A DNA stretch of 64,000 nucleotides from Phytoseiulus persimilis (GCA_037576195.1 CM075101.1:20212001-20276000), one strand, 5' to 3'; numbered from the stretch's first letter, positions 36,701-51,700 are shown. The notes: a model not told the origin generated them from the letters alone. Program-made: numbers and translations.

Positions 36701-39700
36701 CCCCTGACAATCTCGGACCCGGGCGTGATACCCGACACCAGTGCTTCGCTCAGCTTGTGGACAAATACGAGCAGCCGCAAAGACCCTGTTTGACAGCTCA
36801 GGTTCCGGAGCGGTCACAGAGAGAACGATTCTGAGCCATGTCCTCTCTGTGCGAAGAAGGAGAAGATGGTTCTGACGCGTCTGATCTTGACATGAGCTGG
36901 TACCTTCTGCCTCCTATAGCTTCGATATGCCTCCAGAGCTCGATAAGCTCCTTACATTTTGCGATGTCTGACTCGAACTGTGAGGCGTTGCAGTCGGGGC
37001 CGATCCCGCATTAACATCTCGTTGCGATCCGATCGGTGGTTTAATGGAGCCAGGAACGAGGGAATCAGCTGGTAGTCCAGAAGACGTTGCCACGAGAGCA
37101 TCACAGAGAGAATCTTCTTTTCAGTCCCTCCGGTCAGATTGGACATCAACGGGAGTCGCGCATCAGAAATGGGTTTTCAGGTGAGTGTACTCGACTCGGT
37201 TGCAGGAATTTGAATCCGCGCAAGGTCACCGGGCTCTCTCTCCCTGGATGGGGGAGAAGAGTGGCGCATTGAAGACAACATCCGATTGCGTTCCCTTCTG
37301 ACTGCTGAGTTCTCCTCCGACATCAAAACGAGCGCGTTTAACCTCGGGCTCGGAGGAGCAAAGCCTCCGTCGCTGGAAGCGCCGCGCTCGCGCGTTACTC
37401 CGCAGAAATACTCCCCGTGCAAGGTTCAGAAGGTTCAGAAGATGTTCATAATTATCCGAGCAAACGGAGAACGTTCAGCGAGAGCGCCATCCGTGCGAAC
37501 TTCAGATGCTCCGTCACGTGATGCCGCAGTAAATGCTCGTTGCATCCGGCAAGCTGATAGTATCTCGCACGATCACGCTACGAATATTGTAGGCGTACGC
37601 GGCAAAAGACGAACTTCCAGCGCCGGGGTTCCTAGGCGTTGCCGAGCAGCTGCTGTAGTGCATGATTACCTTCGCCTCGCTGTCGCGAAAGTGCGAAGCT
37701 TTAACGTATCCAGCTCGAGTTTCTGTGTGATACGAGTTATCAACCGATGACTGGAGGCCATTCCAAAGTCGTGCGGATTGATTCCGGGGATTGCGCCGAC
37801 AAACCTCTGGAGAAACCGAGGAGTTCCGCACGGGAAAAGCTCAGGCCCGGCGTGGCTCTCACAGGCTGCCGGGTCTGGAGTGTGCTCAGTCCAGGTGGAG
37901 CAAATCACGAACGATATCTTCAATAACCCATGCGATTCCCATCAGGTGCCAGCCGACAGTGAAGTCATCCTCACCTGTACTGCTAAAATGTCGCGACCCG
38001 AAACGGTGATCCGTTGGTTCAGGAAGTCAGTTGAACTCGTACCAGGTAAAAACCATCGTCTCGAGTTTCGCTCGGGCTTCACAATGAAGACCGTCGTTGC
38101 CGCTGCAGAGCATGGAGTCCGCCCTACCCTTGTCGTAGTCGAAATGCGGTTGTCGAATCGGCAATTAGTGAAACTCGCGCGCAGCCAACGGTCGAATAGC
38201 TTTTCTCTGATTTGTATACCATGTGAAAGGCCGTCCATATTTCTTCTACGTGCCCTGCCGCTAGCTTCCTTGAGTGGAGTGATAGCCCCTTTCTGAAGAG
38301 GCGCTCCGGAATTTTTAGGTGAGCTCACACTCGGGTGGCATTATCGGACCAACGGGGGAGAGTCGGTTATTGTGTGGGAGATAATGTCGCGGAGAGCCGC
38401 TGCAGGAAGGGAAAGTGCTCGCAAGGCGCCGCAAGACGGCCGCCGTCTGATAAAGGATCCCTGCCAGAGACTGAGCAGATCCTGACAAAAATGACAAGCA
38501 CGCTTGCACAGTAGTTTGCCCCGGATCATTTTTGCAGGTAGAACGTGCGGGAATAGTGCGCCGCACTGTGACCCCGCCGCGTTCGTGCGGCAGAACCTTG
38601 AATAGAACTTCGTTTGTCTGTCTGTTTTGGCCCAACTACAACTCCAGCCCGATCGCCCCCCTTCCACGTCTGCGTCCGTTCTCCTTGCTGTCTGCGTTCC
38701 TTCCACAGACTCTCATTCAAACGGTTGCCGCCGCCGCCAGTCGACCCTGTTCTCCACGAATTCGGCAGAACGAGTTTCGTTGCAGTTCATGGACTGCTGC
38801 ATCTGGCGGCTGCTGCTGCGAATCGCGGCGATATGAGTTCGCTTTCCACGATGCCGCAACCGTACTCCCGCGGTGACCGAAACGCTTGGAGCGGGAAAAA
38901 GCTTGCAGCGTCGATTAAGCGCCTCGCGGACTCGCTGGCCAGCACCTTTGCAGTTCTTCAAAAGCTTCCATTTTTTTCTTCCACTTCCCCTGAGTGGCAG
39001 CTCATCGAGCTCGGTCTGCAAAGTGTGAACGGCCTGTGTCGGGTGTTAAACTAATGTCATGGCCAGCTAGCAGGAAGTGCATCCGGCACATCCCGAACCG
39101 CAGCAAAAAAGGTTGGCGAACAGGGAAGCCAGCTCGCCGCGGTGCGCGGACGGTCCGACCAAAAACCACAAGCTGTCCAGAACTTTCATTCCATTCGTGG
39201 AATGTCCAGGAACTGCTCTGGCTTGATGTAGAGCAGGTGCTTAGAATCAGATGACCGAGGTTGTTCTTGTGAGCATGATTAGCAGCGCGCGTGACTCAGC
39301 GCACTCAACTTTGAATTCCAGAGGCCGCCAGGACTGTAACCGTTGAGGAAAGTGAACGGAGACTCACAACGATTTCTTCAATAACACTTTGGCCGAGCAA
39401 CAGCGTGGTCAACGATCAGTACACGTGCGAAGCTCTGCACCCGGCTCTGCGCAACAAACAAATGAAAGTCACCGCCCTCATCAGGGTGCTGAGTAAGCGA
39501 GGTTTGGGATCGATGACAATCTGACGCATCGAGACAGAGAGTCCCGCCCACCCTCAATCGACACACACTTTCCAGCGGCCCCAAACTCAACGAGAATCGA
39601 AGGATACACGTCGGGCTCACCTGTCCGGGAAGGGGAAACGCTCAAGTTGATTTGCCGCTCTCGCGGAGGCAACCCTCCGCCGAACCTCCTCTGGTTGAAG

Positions 39701-42700
39701 GACGGCATTTTTCTGCCGGGAGAGATTATGACGCAACGAACGCGAGGTAATAACTTTCATTTCCATTCGCTCCGCTATCTTCGACGGCGCGGCGAGCGAC
39801 ATTCCATTTCCTCTTGGATTTCATCCCCGACCCGGTGGCGTCGTTTGGAGGGAAAATGAGCAAAAGATTCCCAGAGTTCATCATTGTCGTTCTGCATGCG
39901 CCAAACGTGCGAGATCTTCATCGCGTCGCTGCTGCTTCTTCCTGATAATTCCGGGACCGGGATCATCAGTGCGAATTTTGAGTTTCGTTCTTCCAGGGAA
40001 TCGAGTCTCGGAGAGCGTTCTAGACCTAGAGATAAAGGCGACCGACCACGGCGCCGAGATACAGTGCAAACCCGACACAGAGGTCGTCACGACGAACAGG
40101 AGCATCGAAGCCACCGTCCGACTCGCGGTTTATTGTGAGTACTCACGATTTTTGACAACCATCACAAGCGGGATCAGTAGATACCCCCGCTTCCCTCCTT
40201 CGAGCTTCGGTTGGCCTCGAAGCGGTGGTACTGATCAAGCGTCGGGCCGAAAATGATTCAAATCGGGCGGCCGTCGTTCTCGGCTTACAGTCGCTCCAAA
40301 AAAAGTCTCCATCACGGGTCCCAGTGAAGTGCAGCGAGGGAAAGCTGTGGTCTTACACTGCGCGGCAGCCCCAGCGAACCCTGCCGTTAATTTGGAATGG
40401 ACCATCGATGGGATTCCGGTCGAAGCCGACTCAAAGACCGCAGTCGTGACGGAAATGGAGAAAGGTTTTATTTCGTCGTCGAACCTCACCCTGAGATCCA
40501 CTTCTGAAAACGTAAGTGGGCAATTTCCAGACTTCCCATGTCAACAATGTCGGCTTCGGAGCTCCTCGCTCACTCCGGGTAGTTGCAGTCCGACTTTGGG
40601 CTTTCCGTTCCTCCGGGGCGAACGGGGTCTACAAGACACGATTGGTTTCCGCCGTCCGAGGAAACTCGACTCCGAACACGCCTGCTGAAATTTCGACGCT
40701 CGCTGAATCGAAGAAGCGATCCGACCAACGCGCTGATCGGTCCTGTTCATTACCTGCATAGAAAGCGAGCTGCAAGTTATCGGCATCCATTAGGGCCCCA
40801 GACATCTCTCGAGTCGATTTGTTCCATCAATAACCTTGACGAGTTCCGACTGTTGAGACTTTAAGTCTCTCACAAAAACAGCTGCTCCCTCACCGTAGTA
40901 GTTCGCACTGCCCCTGCGGCCACAAGTGCCTCCACATAGTAGAGTTCCGGAACAAAACAAGCGCGGCAAAAAATCTAATTAGTTCTGCCAACTTCGGCGT
41001 CACGGTGGGCTTCGGCCGCATCGGAGAGAGCTTTCCTGGCGGAATTTCTTCCCGAAATAATAATTCGTCCCTCCTGCAGAAGAGACCGATCAGAATCGTG
41101 GATTGCCACACCAGAAGCAATTTCTTGCGCGGAAGCACCTACGGAAGGCATCGACTGAACGTAACCTGTGAGTCGCAACGTTGTCCGAACGGACTACACG
41201 AGACCTTGGATCTGATGGAAAACAGAGCCACGAAGGGCTTGTAACGATTTATTTTCCCTTCAAGTTGCGCCCGAAGAACCCGTTATCACCTCCGCGAGCG
41301 ATGGGGAAATCGTCAAGAGTGGGACTTCCATCACATTGACGTGCACTTCCAAAGGAGGAAATCCGTTCGCAGACTTGAGTTGAGTTTGGATTCACTGAGC
41401 GAGGTCGGAGAGATTCCGCTCGTCCCGAGGAGCCGTCCTTTCGGAATTCCATTTTTTCCATTCCATCCGTAGAACATGGTCCTTTCGCGAGGAAGGGGTT
41501 CGGGACCCGCTTTGTCCTGGATCGAGTTCGGTCTTGAATGAAAACCCGCCCAGATTCGGAGGGTTGCAGTCCCGGATCGCTCCGGCTCCCTCGATTTCGT
41601 CGATTGCACGGCGTGTTTTCCGGCGCTCTCCGCCGCATCGCCCTAGTGAGCTTCCCGCGTGCGAGATCTGGCAAAGAGAGACGAGGGTCATTATTCTGGA
41701 TACACGGCACTTAAACCGATTATGCGCCCCCGAAATCGATGACTGGATAGTGGTGCTCGGTCATGTCGAGCTTTCTGGGACCACACTCGGTGGTCGGTTC
41801 GGTTGCGCGCCGATGCCCGATTATGACTTCCGATGGAAAACAAAGCTCGCTGTTCGGTGGATCTGATTACCTGATACTGGTGCGGAGCGCGCGGACAAGG
41901 TTCCTCCCCGAGTTTCGGATATTTTCCTCAGGGGAGTAGGGCGGCTCACAAAATTCGCGGCGCACTCTGCAAGGATCCCAGGATTTCGATTCGCTCCGTC
42001 TGTTCGACGGGGAACGAATCTCAGCAGTTGTTACGAAACTGAGAGGGGAATGACAGCTTCTTTCCTCACGGAACAGGTGGTTCAAGAACGGAGAACCGTT
42101 GCTCACGAAAGACCATCAGACCATACTGAGTGACGGAGTACAAAACTCGATCACTTTCGGGGTCCAACGCGAGGACAACGGGGCTGTTCTGCGCTGCGAG
42201 GCATCGAATACCGCGACCGTGACCCCGTTGAGCTCTGAGCTGCGATTGAAGGTGGCCTGTGAGTATTCCGATTCGATTCAGTTTTTCCATGTCAAACAGC
42301 AGGGAAATTAATCCGCTCCGTCGGAGAGGGTGTCGACGACGATTCGACGAAACTCCGGAAGCCCGACGGTGAGCCTCGCCGAGATTGAGCCCAGAAAACG
42401 AAAGGTTTCCGAGCTCGTAAGATCTCCGTGGAGCCACCCCGAGTCGATCGCTGTTGAGTCAGGAATCCGCTCCGGAAACGTTGACGCTGCAACGCGCCAG
42501 AACAGAGGGAAAACTCCCGCGAATCATATCGCCTCTCGAAAACTCCCGCGATCCGCACAAGACAGCTCCAAATTTGAAACGGACGCAACCGCTTCGTATT
42601 TGTTGTCACACGGAGCACGGCTCGATGAGGCTGAGATGAATAGTGTGCAAGAATCGAATCTCATTATGCCGAGCTGTCTGAAAAGAAATTCCAGCAATCC

Positions 42701-45700
42701 GAGTCTTTGAGGCGCCGAGAGCAAAGTCAAATATCAGGAGTCAAGGAGGACAAATCGGAGCATTCGCGTAATTATGATGGGGAGCTCAACGAAGTGTTCC
42801 GCGAGTGTGATGAATAGATAGCGAAGAACGGGCTGTCACCAACTCCCTCGACGCTCTCTCCCCAGTTCCGCCGGCGTATGTTCAAATCTCTGTGAGCCCG
42901 CCGCTCGCAAAGGTGGGGAGCAACGTCTCTCTGACTTGCAACGTTTCATCAAGTCTGCCCGCCGCGATTCTGCGCTGGTTCAAAGGAGCGTATGAAGTCG
43001 AAGCGGATCACCCTCAAATAAACCAGCCATCGGTGAGTCTGTGCTCCCGCTTCATTGAAAATTTGAAACACGACCCGTCCGAGCGACGGACGCGTCTTTT
43101 CAGTGGTCGAAAAGCGTCGAGAACCGAGAGTAGGAACGCGGAATAGTGAGAGCCGGATTTCGTTGCAGGAATTCAACGGAGTCTCCTCTCTCTCGAGGGT
43201 CACGTTCGTATCCGTCAGCGCCTCCAACAATGGGATCCCCATAGCGTGCGCAGCGTTCAATCCCCTACTGAATACAACAACATCAGACAATGAATACCTC
43301 CAAATCGCCTGTGAGATTCCTCCCGCTCGTGGACCTTGGGCTCGTGGCACTTAGTTAGCAGGAATAACAATAACAGCAACAAACCTTACAAAGCAACAAA
43401 GTTCCAGCTGTTGGGAGAGCGGGGATCCATCGCTGAAAGCTCCGCTAATTGGCCTCTTTCCAAACGATGTAGCATTCATGCGATAGCGAGTAGTATCGAT
43501 GACGAAGGTGTTTGGTGGATGCTTTGCAGATCCACCGGTGTTCCCTCAGACCTCGTGGGCCTTCAACCTGACGGCGGGCGAGTCACACATGTTCAACATC
43601 TCCGCCGACGCGAACCCCTCCGTGTCCGTCGGTGGATATTCCTGGACTAGAAACGGAGCAATACTTGATCGCGCCGACTGTGAGTCGCTGCAGTTATTTC
43701 GTTGATTAAGCAACATTACACTTTCTCGTGACGGAAGAGCGGTACGTCGAACGTGTTATTCGCCCTCAGCTGCTAATGAAGGAGCTCAACATTCCGTCAC
43801 TTTTCGAGGAGCGCTGCTGCGTCTAGAGAATGTCACGCGGGCCCACGCAGGAACCTATTTCGTCCAGGCCGAAAACAGTCTTGGGAGATCAGAAGCTTCG
43901 GTGGACATTGACGTTCTTTGTGAGTATATCCGTTCCGATTCGCATGCGCATTCAGTGGTCCCAAGATCATCCGTCATCGCAGATCGCGTTTTTTGTCGAT
44001 GACAAATCGCCTCGCGAGTTCATCTCAATATGAATCGCTGTTTTCCGATGGGAGCGGGGCGCCACTGAATCAATCGGAGATTTACATGAGAACAGCTCGT
44101 CGAAGAAGTGCTCTCTTCGCTCGGCGCGGGAAAGAGCGCTCAGTCCGCGGCGTAAAAATCGGTTCCAAAGAATTAGACGCGAGACTCTGCCACCGCCCGA
44201 TCTATCCCTGGCGAAGGCGTTCCGCGATTGGCACCGCTGTCGTCAAGAGTAAAACAAGCGTGAGGAAGCTTCCGCACGTTTCTCAATTCAACGACGGAAA
44301 GACAAACGATGCGGCCGCCCGAACGTGATCAATGGAGAGGGGGGATTCACCGTTGAGCTTCTTGAGCCGGAGCCGACTTGCAGCTGATGTATCCTGGAGG
44401 GGCGTAACCGATGCCGTCCGAGCGAATATTCGCACTCGAGCATACACGCTCGCGTGCATACACGCGTGCATGGAAGGGTGAACGGATGAAAGGATACCAC
44501 GACTGTTTTTGAGTGAGTTCGGAGTGCACCGGCGTTTCGGATCTCGACTCGACTCCCCTGAGGAACGTCTCATATTTGAACCTGAGTTCTTGGGAATGTT
44601 CTTCTCCGCTTCGGAAAGCTATTTCGATATTGAGAAGACTTCGTCCTTCTCGGCCGCCCGCAGTCCAAGAGAAGCGCAGGAGGCTTTCGAGCGCAGAGTG
44701 CTGAGGCTAATTAATGTTGAATTTATGACGGCTCGTGTGATTATCGGAGTGGTGTGCTCGGACATAATAGCAAAAGTCCAACTCTCAAAGCAGTCCGAAT
44801 AGCTTGTACGAGGAGCATGGAGTGAAAAGCGCGCGGAGCATATTTCTTCATGTTAAGCACACGCTCGGGCGAACTCAAAGAGCTCAGTGTATTTGTCGTC
44901 TGAGTGAAAGTCTGGTGTTGGCAGGTTCGAGCTGCTCAGGACTGCCGACCGGATGGCCGCCGCGCGCTTCTGAGCTTTGTGTCTGACTCTCGATCTCGTG
45001 CTTACACAGAGGCTATTCTTGGACGTATCGACGTGGTCACACCAAGAGCACTTGTGGAGACTTCGAGGAGTGCTGGCGGCTTCGATGGCCAAAATACGAT
45101 GGAATGATGGCGCGGAGAAAGGACGAGGGGAGGTACGACGACTTGATGACAGGGACGGGGGTTGAGAACTCATTGTGAGAGCCTCGTCGCTCGCGTCGAC
45201 ACGCCCGGGACGTCACGGTCTGGCAGCTCTCACTTCGGGAGCGAGCTCTGCACCAGGAAGCGTCAGTCTAAAAGGTTCGAAGTTTCACGAGGCCGAGGAG
45301 CAGCGAACTCTGGGGAGCTATTCCGTCGATTCGCGCGATGACTGATGTCAGAACGTCCGCCCTATTGGCTCTCTGGATCCTGTAGTGGATTCCGCGGTTC
45401 TCCGTCGAGAGCGAACTCCGGAGCACTTCCGCCGAATCATTCCAGGGGCGTAGGCGGAGGTGCTCAAGAAGGATTAAGAGCGAGCCTTTTCTCCGGGAGT
45501 GGTGCTGTGATGCGGAATCGTTCTCGGGTTCCCTTTGCATATTCTCCGCAGTTGCTGCCTGCGCAATGGATTCACATACTCGAGTTTAGGCGAGTATCCG
45601 TCGCGGAACCTTTTTCAGCGCACACGACAGACGTCTCTTCTCTACTCACACGTAGCTGAAGTTTGCGCAAGGTTGCTTGCTTGCGCCCCGCCGCTCCATT

Positions 45701-48700
45701 GCGAGCCTGTGGGAGGAATCATTTGTGAAGTTTCCGATGTTGGCGTCGACGTCGCTTTCCGTGCCCCGGTTTCCACATGAGCCTTTATCTCTCGCAGCTT
45801 GCTCCTTACGCACTCCGTTCCCAGCCTATCTTCAGCCTCCTTTCATAAACTGGAGAATTAATGCAACTCCCAATAATTCATGTGCTCGAGAATCGTTCTG
45901 ACCCGCCTCGCGCCCAGCGAGGCTCATTTGGATCGCCCCGAGCTCATCGCGTGGAAAAGCCTGAATTTACGGTAGCGTCGTCCCACCAAGCACAACACAC
46001 GGCTCCGGAGCTGATTCGCGAGCAGCAAGTCAGCTTACAGTGGTCTCTCTAACTGTCTCGAAATTCTCTGCAATGCTCCATGACTGCGAGTAGAGAACAT
46101 TGTCCCATTGTGTCTTCAGCGCGGACCACAAAAGACAGAAGACCCCGCAGTGGAGACAAGCAGTTTGCATTGTAAGACATCGGGGGGACCGAGTTTGGAG
46201 CCGCGTAGCGTCTACTGGCGCACCCGCTCCCTTGTGCTTCGCCCGTGCCAAGTAGAAATTAGCTCCATTACGGCCTGACGTTGGTCACCAACTAGCAATC
46301 CGCGTGGCACAGATTGCGCAGAAACTTAGCCCTTGTACAAGTGATGCATTAATCATGGGTAGCAGCGGCAACCAACTCTTGGCCTCGGCAAGCTCAGGGT
46401 GAAGTTGAGTGAAAAATTGGGATACCTTTCTGTCACCGTCCAGTTACGTCCACCCACTCCAGGGAGGCAGCGATACAGGGAGCGTTATGAAACTTGTCAG
46501 ATGTCCTCCAAGAAACTCGAAAAAGAAATTTCATTCTCGGGCTTCGGGCTTTTCCAGCCGAACTCTGTCCGACTCGTCTCATTTTCCTGCCCGCCAGTAA
46601 CGCCAGTCGGACATCTCCAAAGCAGTTCGTCCGCTAGAGCTTTTGGCCTGACGATCATCCGCGGTAACCCCAGCCCGGATCATCCTGCGACCTGACACAC
46701 TGGTCCTTCCAAGGTACCTCGTTGACTGAGAAAGTCTGCGGCACTCGGGAGCAGGGGATGTGTGATCGGAAAGTAGGACTCCGAGTTGGTAGCGGCATGT
46801 CAGCCCGAAGGGCACCGTAGTGTCACACGGCCGTTTCCCGCAAACTCCGTCGCGACGCGAATGATCCGGAACTTTCTGGATGGGAGATCGGAAGACGACG
46901 CGATATCGCAGTTGCTGCGACAAATACGATCAGCCCTGACTTGACAAATGCCCCTGCTAACTGGGCCGCTCGGCGCAAGAGAATCGCGGACGTGGTGATT
47001 CCCGCTTTTTCGTTTTCGAGATTGCGATTTGAATGGAAACACTCATTCATAAATGCTACTGCTTGATATTCCATTGAGCGCCGTGGTCTGATCAACAGCT
47101 ACTGGAGGACGACTGAACGCCCGACTGAGTTTCGAGAAATGAGTGAAGCCCCCTGGACCGTTCCATCGTGCTCCTGACGTCCGGAACTGCATATCCTCCT
47201 CGCTCCGACCCGAAACCTGGAAACGTGGTCTTTTGTATGCATGACATGATCCACTCCCGGAATATCAAATTTTTCGAGGTGCGGAAATGGCCTTTTTTGT
47301 TTTCCGGCTGAACCTCTCAGCCAGCCCTCAGAAGTGTCCCGGAATCACCTTTCGGTATTGCTTCAGAAACACTTAGGCGGAAATGGCCTATCAGTGAATA
47401 ACAAGTAAAAACGAAATTCACTGCGAGTCAACACGAATGGGGAAGGTCGGGGCCTCTATCGAAGGTGCGACGACTGCGACCGACTCTGAGTCTTATTCAT
47501 CGCGTTTGGGTGGGAGACTCCGCGAATTTCTCAACTCTAGCGACATCGCAGTGAGTTCTGACCACCACGTTGCGCTATCTTAGAAACCAGCCGAACCCTT
47601 ACCAGGGGTGAACACCGCTTTTCCTGGAAGCGAACGGAGGGAACTCACGATTTACGAGCCTGGTGGGAAGATCTGTGAATTCCCGTAGCTCACTCCTCGC
47701 GTGGAAGCATCAATAGAACCAGGCGGGGAGCAGCCCTAATGTTGAGCAAGAAAATCGACGTCGTTTGCTAGAGACTCCTAGAGACCCCCACTCGACACGC
47801 ACGCAGGGTTTGCCCCAAGAAATTTATTCAGGAGAAGCGCCCCATGGCGCGGAGGAGAAGAACTGCCGATTGATTGCGTCTCTAGACCTCGCTTCCGCGA
47901 GTCGACTCAGGGGGCAGCCTCAAAACATCGGGGAAGTCGAATGAACAGTATAAACTCGCAGCTCCCGCCCAGTTTTGGAACAGAGTGCACCTGGAGTTTG
48001 CAGTGCTTCCAACGTAGGGATTTTCTCTGTTTGCTCAGACGTGGGACGTAGCGTTCCCGTGGAGTCGAGTTTCCAGCCTTCAGCCGGAGTGAGTGGGTGC
48101 CCGTCCTCGATATCGGGACAGTTCCCTGACAAACAAGCGGAGATTCCTGCAACAGAATATTGGTGGGAAGGATTGAGCGTGAAGTATTCTGACTCAAAAT
48201 TCTCCCCAGATCCCCCAATTATCGACAACATCACCGAACGGGTCGATGTGAACGAGGGCGGCACGGCGAGACTGTACTGTTCCGCAAGAGCGAACCCATC
48301 GCCGCCTGACCTCCTCTCCTGGCGCCGATCAGCGGGTCCACCGCTCGAACGCGATATTCAGAAATGGCTGAACAAAGGTTCGGCTGTTGAGCTCAATATC
48401 CCAAAAGTTCTCCGGAACTTCAGCGGGGCTTTCGAGTGCTCAGCAAGCAATGGGATCGGCCGCCCGAGTAGGAGGACGGCTCAACTTGTTGTAAATTGTG
48501 AGCATCCGATTATCCTGCATGCATACATCCACTGCGTATGATGTGGTACCCAGGTCACTCGTGACATTCTTCCGACATCCCCTCAGACGCACCTTCGATT
48601 CTTCCTGCGCCCGACGCGCCCAGACACCGGATCGCGGCCGCCGTGGGCGACGGAATCGAAATTTCATGCAAAGCCGATGGAGTTCCAGCGGTTGATTTCC

Positions 48701-51700
48701 AATGGTTCTTTAATGGTCGTGTCATCGCCCGTGTCCACCCGAACTTGGACTTCATGAGCAGGGGTCGGGATAAGCTGTTCTCCGAAGGCATAGTGGTCGT
48801 CAAGAGAGTCAGCTATTCTGACTACGGAGTCTACTCCTGCGTCGCCAACAATACCCTCGGGACGAGCAAGATTAACTTCACTCTCGTGCAGAAATGTAAG
48901 AGAGACTTCGGTCGTCGCTCTCATGAATGTTCGACGTTGCTCAGCTGTGTCGCGAGAAACAACACTCAAATTACCGTCCCCATTACAGCTGTTCCAGACC
49001 CACCGAGTGGACTCGAGGCATTCAATGTCTCCCACCAAACTCTCAGGCTCCGATGGCGCTCTGGTTTCGACGGAGGATATTCTCAAACTTATTATATCTC
49101 TTATCAGGAAGTCGATCCCCACCACGGGGTGAGTATGTTCCCACTGAGCCCTGGCTTAGCGAGCTGCCGCCTGAGTCGAAATGGAATTGTGAATCATTTC
49201 AAGCTCACTGAAAGAACCCTCTTCCCCCTCCCCATCCAGCAGGGGGCACGACAGTCGCTCGATGAGAGTTTCGGCACCGAGTTCGACGACTCAGGGAACG
49301 GAATCACGGAAAACGTGATGACGAACCTCTCCACGACACGAACATCGTTCGTCGTGGAGGGCTTGATGCCGAGTACCGCGTACCTGATAGCCTTGAGAAG
49401 TGTAAACAAGCTCGGTTGGAGTCAATCTACGGATACTCTTGTGGTGGTCACCCTCGGTAAGTTGACAGCCTCTTAGGAGTTTATGGGAGCACTCTTACGA
49501 GGCCTCCGTCCGAGGCCTCCACATCCACTGATCTGACCATTCGTTGAGGCCTTACTTAAGGATATTCCAACCCCAGTTATAGTCTTGCTCGGGGCCCTCA
49601 GAGCCGTGACCTTGACTCTTTGTAGCCGGCTTTCAAGATTCATTGAAAGAACACAGATATTTACATCGGGCCGGTCCTTGGCTAGAAGCCGGCTGCTCGG
49701 GTCTGGACAACAGTTGGACCAGCTAGTGGATAGAGTATCCGTCGCGTGATTTTTCTCTCCGCGCTGCCCCGAGAAAGCTCTCATAGCGATCTTTTTCGCA
49801 TCACTTAGTTACATCACTTGGTCAGTCGAGGGCGAAGAGTTGGGGAACAAAGGAGAAGACCTAGAGACGACTCGACCGAGAGTTACGAGAGCGAGTCTTT
49901 CATGGTTGAGGAGCCGCAGCCAAAACATAGCACCTTCGATTTCGGCTTCTCGAAAACCTCTTCTCTTCTCTCTACGATATGATGTCTGAACGAGTTCAGT
50001 CGGACATCGGCGTCCGATGCTTCATCCGATGAGCTCATCCGGAAAAACGGACTTTGGGCTCGGATGGAGCAGTCGGAGACTCGATATTCCATCATGGGTA
50101 AGGTCGCGGTATCTGAGAAGTATTTCTGTCGCCCCATATCAGACGAAAATGTGTCCAGTCACGCACCCGACGAATACAGTGGATAGAGCAGGAACGGAGG
50201 AATTCCATGAGGCACCATTGAAACAGTGATGGTGTTAATTGCAAAGACCACAATCTAGTTCCTCTGTATCGGCCAGTGAAAAGGCGTCACCAATGAAACA
50301 GAGAACGTCGGCTGGAGGACGTCTCACAGAGCACATCGAAGCTAGTTCAGCCAGTTCTCGAAACGTCCATCGGTTGCGGAAGTGGGGCGTCTAATAACTT
50401 CCAGTAAATATCGATTGCAAGCTCCTCCCACCATGGGGACGATTTCCAATTGCCTCGCTTCCATCCCTGCCACACGGAGTCGTCTGAGCGTTTGTACCTG
50501 ACACGATCCCGACACTCAGTCCCGCATCAGCCGGGACACGAGATTTGGCCGGATTCTAGTGATCGGTGACAGCTTTCTCTGCAGGCCCTGACGCCCACTT
50601 ATTGCCATTCCAGATGTGCCACAGTTAGACCTCACGACATCGCTGAGTGGATCCAGTCGAAATATTTTCAGCTCCGCGGTGTTGCGATCGTCGAGCAATC
50701 CAGCAACGTACGGTATTGCTGTAGCGAGTGTTCTCCTTTGTGTCAATTTGTGCCTATTGGTTGTAATCATGCGGAGGAAGAAACGCATTACGAGGTTGTC
50801 TCTCGGATCAACGGGTAATTCCTCCTCTGGCCTCTTGGCCACTATTTGCTATTTGTGATTTCATGTCCGGCGGCTTGTAGTACAGTCGTAGGCGAGGGGT
50901 TTCTTTTCTGCATCGGCCGGGGTCTGCGCTAGCATCTTCGGGGTCGAGAAGAGGAAATTCGGAGAGGAAAGGGATCGATGTCGTGAGATTTATAGAAGTC
51001 CATGTCGAGAGCGCGCCCTTCCACGGGAGCGAGAATCGCTGAAGATAAGATTCTCCCGGGGGAGGAGGGTTTCTGTGGAGATGCACTTGGGAAAGCACTC
51101 GAATCGCGCTGTCGCCTGTCGCGAGAAGTGAAAGAAACCTGAAAGAGTCGAGTCCCGCTATCCTCTCAAGTGATTCAGCTCGATCCGTTAGGCTCGGTCC
51201 ACCCATCTCAGAAGGCTGACCAGCAGCGACAATGTCAAAGTAATGTTTAGTGATGAGCGTTCCCTGTGCTCCGCTTCGGTCCGGCACCCCTCTTGTGCGC
51301 TCCGTCTAATTCGTCTCGACCAGTTCTCGCTCTCTTTTCCTCCCGAGGTCGCGAGGCGACAGATATAAATACCGATCGGAAAGCGCAAAGGAACGTTAGC
51401 GACCTCACGTCGCGGCAAAGCGCCCGGAATACTACCATGTGTTTCTCAATTAGTGCGGCAATGAAGCCTGCTGGATGCCCGCTACGACGTTACAGCGTTC
51501 GCTTCTGATCGCGAAGTCGTTCGCTCTTGCAGGAACCGTTGATCTGAGTTTAATGAACAAGAAGACCCGGAGGATTAATGATACACAAGTGATGATATTC
51601 GGAGAACAAAGTCCCAACGGGGAGAAGTCGATATCAAAGCGATCACAAAAAATGATCAGCGACGAGCATTGGATTCAGAACAGCTCAAAGTTGGAGTTCC

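Noticed and set aside
40512-40690. Continuation of the Ig4 exon through GTAAGTGGGCAATTTCCAG
   Set aside because: The 19-nt gap is too small for an intron and the downstream reading lacks the Ig F-strand Cys. The exon at 41080-41167 supplies it in the right phase.
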